Position numbers and translations under genes: made by a program
Shown here: positions 61,600-64,000 of the stretch, one piece after another
Layout of the letters: each line of letters begins with the position of its first letter
Position numbering within the stretch: position 1 is the stretch's first letter
NCBI GenBank assembly: GCA_028673005.1
Contig: CM054113.1
Span: forward strand, 69,855,850 to 69,919,849
Origin: Tanypteryx hageni
Taxonomy: Eukaryota > Arthropoda > Insecta > Odonata > Petaluridae
Direction of reading: 5' to 3'
Length of the DNA: 64,000 bases
Notes under the pieces: generated by a model
Told to the model about the DNA's origin: nothing
Databases searched by the model: none
What the model saw: only the letters and a program-made list of their open reading frames with translations

Positions 61600-62788
61600 T
61601 AAGGCCCTGCGAATCTCAAATTATGAAACGAATCGAATCGTCGTAAAGTATTCGAATCTCGAATCGGGCAGTTTTTTTACATTTAAGTCTCTCTAGGCTG
61701 AAGTGTTTTATTTCTAATCACTCTTTAGTTAGCTATCCAGTTTTCGTTTTTCTGTTTTGTGTAAAGAATCTTAAAAAACACCAAAAACAGTCACTTAGAA
61801 ACACTACACACCACAATCATCAGGGTGGCGTGACGTTTTCGTCACGTAGTATCAGAAAAAACTGTACTAGGCTTTGTGATCTAATATACATGGCATAATA
61901 ATTAGCATATAGTTTGAAATAATAACAAACTTACAAAAAGGGGTACCTTCTATTTAAAATAAATCATACAAAGTTAGGATTCGTTAAAATTTTAAATAAT
62001 AAATCTTTCTTCTTCTTTGCCCATATCAAAGTCTCGGCATTATGGTAAGACAATGTCGCAAGCCGGATAACATTATGCCACCCACCGAATTTACTTGTCC
62101 TGATGAAGTGTTTGTAGCCTGAATTGCCAGCAAATCTCTCCCGACTTTTGCTAAAAATGGATGGTATCTAATGTTCTCATTCCAGTAACATAATGGGTCA
62201 CTATCGCGGTTCATTACAGATTGTTTTGTGTTGGTGTATTTTCTCATGAACCGTCGTCTATTTTTGACGACGCTTCTTTTTGCGAGTCATTAAATTTAAA
62301 AAATAACGTATCCATAAGGTTGTCCTTTTCTGCTTAAATTTTTATACAATCAGTATTAGAACAATTAGCTCTTCGTCTTTTCCTTCTTGCCGGAATGCAT
62401 TTTCTAAATCTGAAGTGAATTCTTCAAAAAATGCTTTATAGTATTCGCTTGGGTTTCCGTGAATAAGACGAACTTAAATCTTGGATCAAGAATTGTTGCA
62501 GCCATAAGGTGGACACTGGTCTATATTTCGACCGCTCTGTTTGTGTTTATACCTTGGGGAGGGGGATGGTCCAATTGACAAAATTTCTCCCGCCAGTACC
62601 TTATATTTAGAGTATTACACTATAATAGTTAAAATGAGACCAATAATTTAATAAGAATATATCAAACTTTCATTGGTCGATATATCGTCTACCGATTCGA
62701 AATTTACGAATCGTTTTTTGCGATATCAAATCGAATCTTTAAATCCGATACGAATTCGAATCGAATCTCGAAGCTTCGCAGGGTCCTA
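61600..62788 (-). mobile_element. hAT element (1189 bp) with perfect 8-bp TSD
   Basis: The left end TAAGGCCCTGCGAATCTC and the inverted right end TAGGACCCTGCGAAGCTTC form the termini. Both flanks are GTAAATAG (61592-61599 and 62789-62796). Subterminal DNA at each end is full of GAATCGAATCG words, likely transposase-binding repeats. A decayed transposase lies on the minus strand. The termini and protein differ from the other two hAT copies, so this is a third hAT family. Confidence 0.93.
62026..62513 (-). pseudogene. Decayed hAT transposase C-terminal half
   Basis: On the minus strand the segment near 62503-62460 reads AATILDPRFKFVLF, the conserved LDPRFK block of hAT (Ac/ZBED-type) transposases. 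After stops and frame changes, a 73-codon frame (62247 to 62026) reads DPLCYWNENIRYHPFLAKV, then LLAIQATNTSSG and ends RHCLTIMPRL. This is the C-terminal dimerisation domain, in which the usual pattern is DPLxYW..NxxxxPxLA..A..LLxIPATSxxSER. Here the SER is replaced by SGQ. The N-terminal part is not visible in the remaining 280 bp. The gene is inactive. Confidence 0.85.
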
Positions 62789-63050
62789 GTAAATAGAGAA
62801 AAGAATCACGCCACCGGTTGCGTTGAATGAGTAAGTAATCATAGTCACGTGTGTCAAATTTCGAAAGTGTTCTGCAGCATCTATAAACTGCTAGAGTTAA
62901 TTATGGCCATCGCGCCACCTACGTGCACCCATCTCAATGAGATGGCAGAGGATGGACAGATGACGAGAAGAGTGGCTGGATGCACTATCGCGTATGATGT
63001 GAGCAATCTCTTTCAGACCATCCTTAGAATCACCCGCCTTCACGTGGCAT
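62789..63050. other. Gene-free DNA
   Basis: Short stretch between the hAT element and the purine tract. A frame of 94 codons starting at 62849 runs into the purine tract and is not recognisable. Confidence 0.55.
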
Positions 63051-63656
63051 TAGGGAAGGAGGAAAATAGAGAGAGAGGGGAGGAGGAGAGAAAGGGAGGA
63101 GTGAAGGGAATGAGGAAGAAGAGCAAGGGATAAAAAAGGGAAGATATGAGGAGAGGAAAGGAGAGGGAGGAAGGAGAAATTAGAGTGAGACAGGGAAGGG
63201 AGACAAGGAGAGAGAGAGGGAAGAGGGATAGAACGGTAGGAGGTAGATGGGGTGAGGGATAGGAAAATAGGGTGAGATTGAGAGGAGAGTGAGAGGGGGA
63301 AAGGAGAGAGTGGGAGAAGAGGGGGGAAAGGAGAGAGGAGAGGGAGAAGAAATTTGAAGGAGACGGGGAGAAAGTAAGGGGCGGAGAAGGGAAGAGGAAG
63401 AGGACAGAAGGAGGTAAAGGGGGTGAGGGAGAAGAAAATAGAGTGAGAGAGGAGAAGGAGAGAGTGGTAGAAGAGAGGAGAAATTAGAGACAAGGAGAGA
63501 CGGAGGGAAGGGGAATGGGACGGAAGGAGGGAGGGTAAAGAACAGAGGAAGGCAGAGATAGGGAGACCAAGGGAGGGAGGAAGAGGGGAGAGTGGGAGGA
63601 GGATAGAGTGGGGAATGAAGAAAGGGAGAGGACGAGAGAGAGTTCGGTGGAGGAGA
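63051..63656. repeat. 600-bp polypurine tract
   Basis: The + strand is nearly all A and G, made of GAGAGAG, GGGAGG, GGAGAAG and GTGAGAG variants without a strict period. Long homopurine-homopyrimidine DNA can form triplex (H-DNA). The 147- and 167-codon minus-strand frames rich in Ser, Pro and Leu come from it. Confidence 0.92.
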
Positions 63657-63776
63657 CCCGCCGGCTGGATAAATCACTGCCAATGAAAGGAAGGGGCTAG
63701 GGAGGCGTTTAGTCCACGTCGTCTGGCAGCAAGCGAGTCCTCTTCAATCGGCGCCAAAGCGACCATTCTCAATCGC

Positions 63777-63802
63777 GTGTGGCGTGATATCACGCGCCAC
63801 AC
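63777..63802. repeat. Palindrome around GCGTGATATCACGC
   Basis: GCGTGATATCACGC at 63782-63795 is a perfect 14-bp palindrome. It is flanked by GTGTGGC (63777-63783) and GCCACAC (63796-63802), which pair if two bases bulge. It could be a protein-binding site or a cruciform; no matched family. Confidence 0.8.
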
Positions 63803-63878
63803 CCACGGCCACGCCGTCATTCCACATCTCACGCCACCGAAAAGAGACACGCCTTCGCGTCACGCCCGCGTATAAGCG

Positions 63879-63886
63879 TATAAATA
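63879..63886 (+). promoter_or_regulatory. Possible TATA box
   Basis: TATAAATA lies after GC-rich DNA and before a (CT)n run (63892-63920), a layout seen at some arthropod promoters with GAGA-type elements. No transcript start or coding exon follows within the window, so this is weak. Confidence 0.2.
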
Positions 63887-64000
63887 TTTGCTTTCTCTCT
63901 CTCTCTCTCTCCCTCTCTCGTTCCCATCCCCTACCTAACTTCTTTCGTTCCCTCTCCTCCTTAGACCCCACGGTAGCGACGGCATCGACCCCGCTCTTGC
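63887..64000. other. CT repeat and end of window
   Basis: (CT)n at about 63892-63920 followed by C/T-rich DNA up to TCCTCCTTAG at 63964. That is a good-looking splice acceptor, but the 36 bases after it show no recognisable protein. Confidence 0.5.

Noticed and set aside
63050..63683. Ser/Pro/Leu-rich minus-strand open frames of 147 and 167 codons
   Set aside because: Translation of a purine tract on the opposite strand; low complexity with no domain.
63964..64000. Second half of the VWC domain after the acceptor-like TCCTCCTTAG
   Set aside because: The upstream exon ends in phase 0, and phase 0 here meets a TAG after three codons; other frames show no Cys pattern of a VWC domain.

Overview
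The window is animal nuclear DNA, most likely from an arthropod. It has no bacterial or viral gene organisation and almost no open coding potential. It carries dense microsatellites and homopurine/homopyrimidine tracts, and many cut-and-paste transposon remnants of the hAT superfamily. The one real host coding segment I can support is a 104-bp exon at 28536-28639 on the + strand. It has a clean polypyrimidine-AG acceptor and a GTAAGT donor, and it encodes the first half of a chordin / Short gastrulation (Sog) type von Willebrand C (VWC, CR) domain. The rest is best read as flanking intron, at least about 28.5 kb upstream and 35 kb downstream, unless other exons escaped me. The species cannot be named from the sequence. 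|| Layout. 1-6780: gene-free, with a perfect 26-bp fold-back at 1144-1199 and pyrimidine tracts. 6785-7614: five ~154-bp tandem units ending in a hairpin. 7615-13100: gene-free, purine tract at 10920-11360, CT minisatellite at 12330-12545. 13101-20544: two hAT-type MITE/terminus remnants, a tRNA-derived SINE, a decayed non-LTR retrotransposon 3' coding end, Z-DNA-prone CA/CG runs, and a third hAT remnant. 20545-28535: gene-free, with polypyrimidine tracts and an AT-rich block. 28536-28639: the chordin/Sog exon. 29747-30170: G-rich 16-bp and 15-bp minisatellites. 32364-33512: a complete hAT element with 8-bp target duplication. 36126-36216: (TA)n(GT)n. 37986-39019: hairpin plus six ~147-bp tandem units. 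45948-46234, 48788-49075, 52000-52161 and 54927-55348: further hAT-type MITEs or remnants. 58209-61103: a TIR element with TA target duplication, interrupted by an internally deleted hAT element (58936-60619) with perfect 8-bp target duplication and a broken transposase. 61600-62788: another hAT element with perfect 8-bp target duplication and a decayed transposase on the minus strand. 63051-63656: a 600-bp purine tract. || How it fits together. I see no gene cluster or operon-like system. The biology is a developmental-regulator intron (chordin/Sog binds BMP ligands outside the cell) that has repeatedly received hAT transposons and simple-sequence expansions. The best new observations are the exon itself, three hAT insertions with exact target-site duplications (one nested in an older element), and two unrelated tandem-array families that share one architecture: nucleosome-length units, a G/C-rich spacer and a terminal hairpin.
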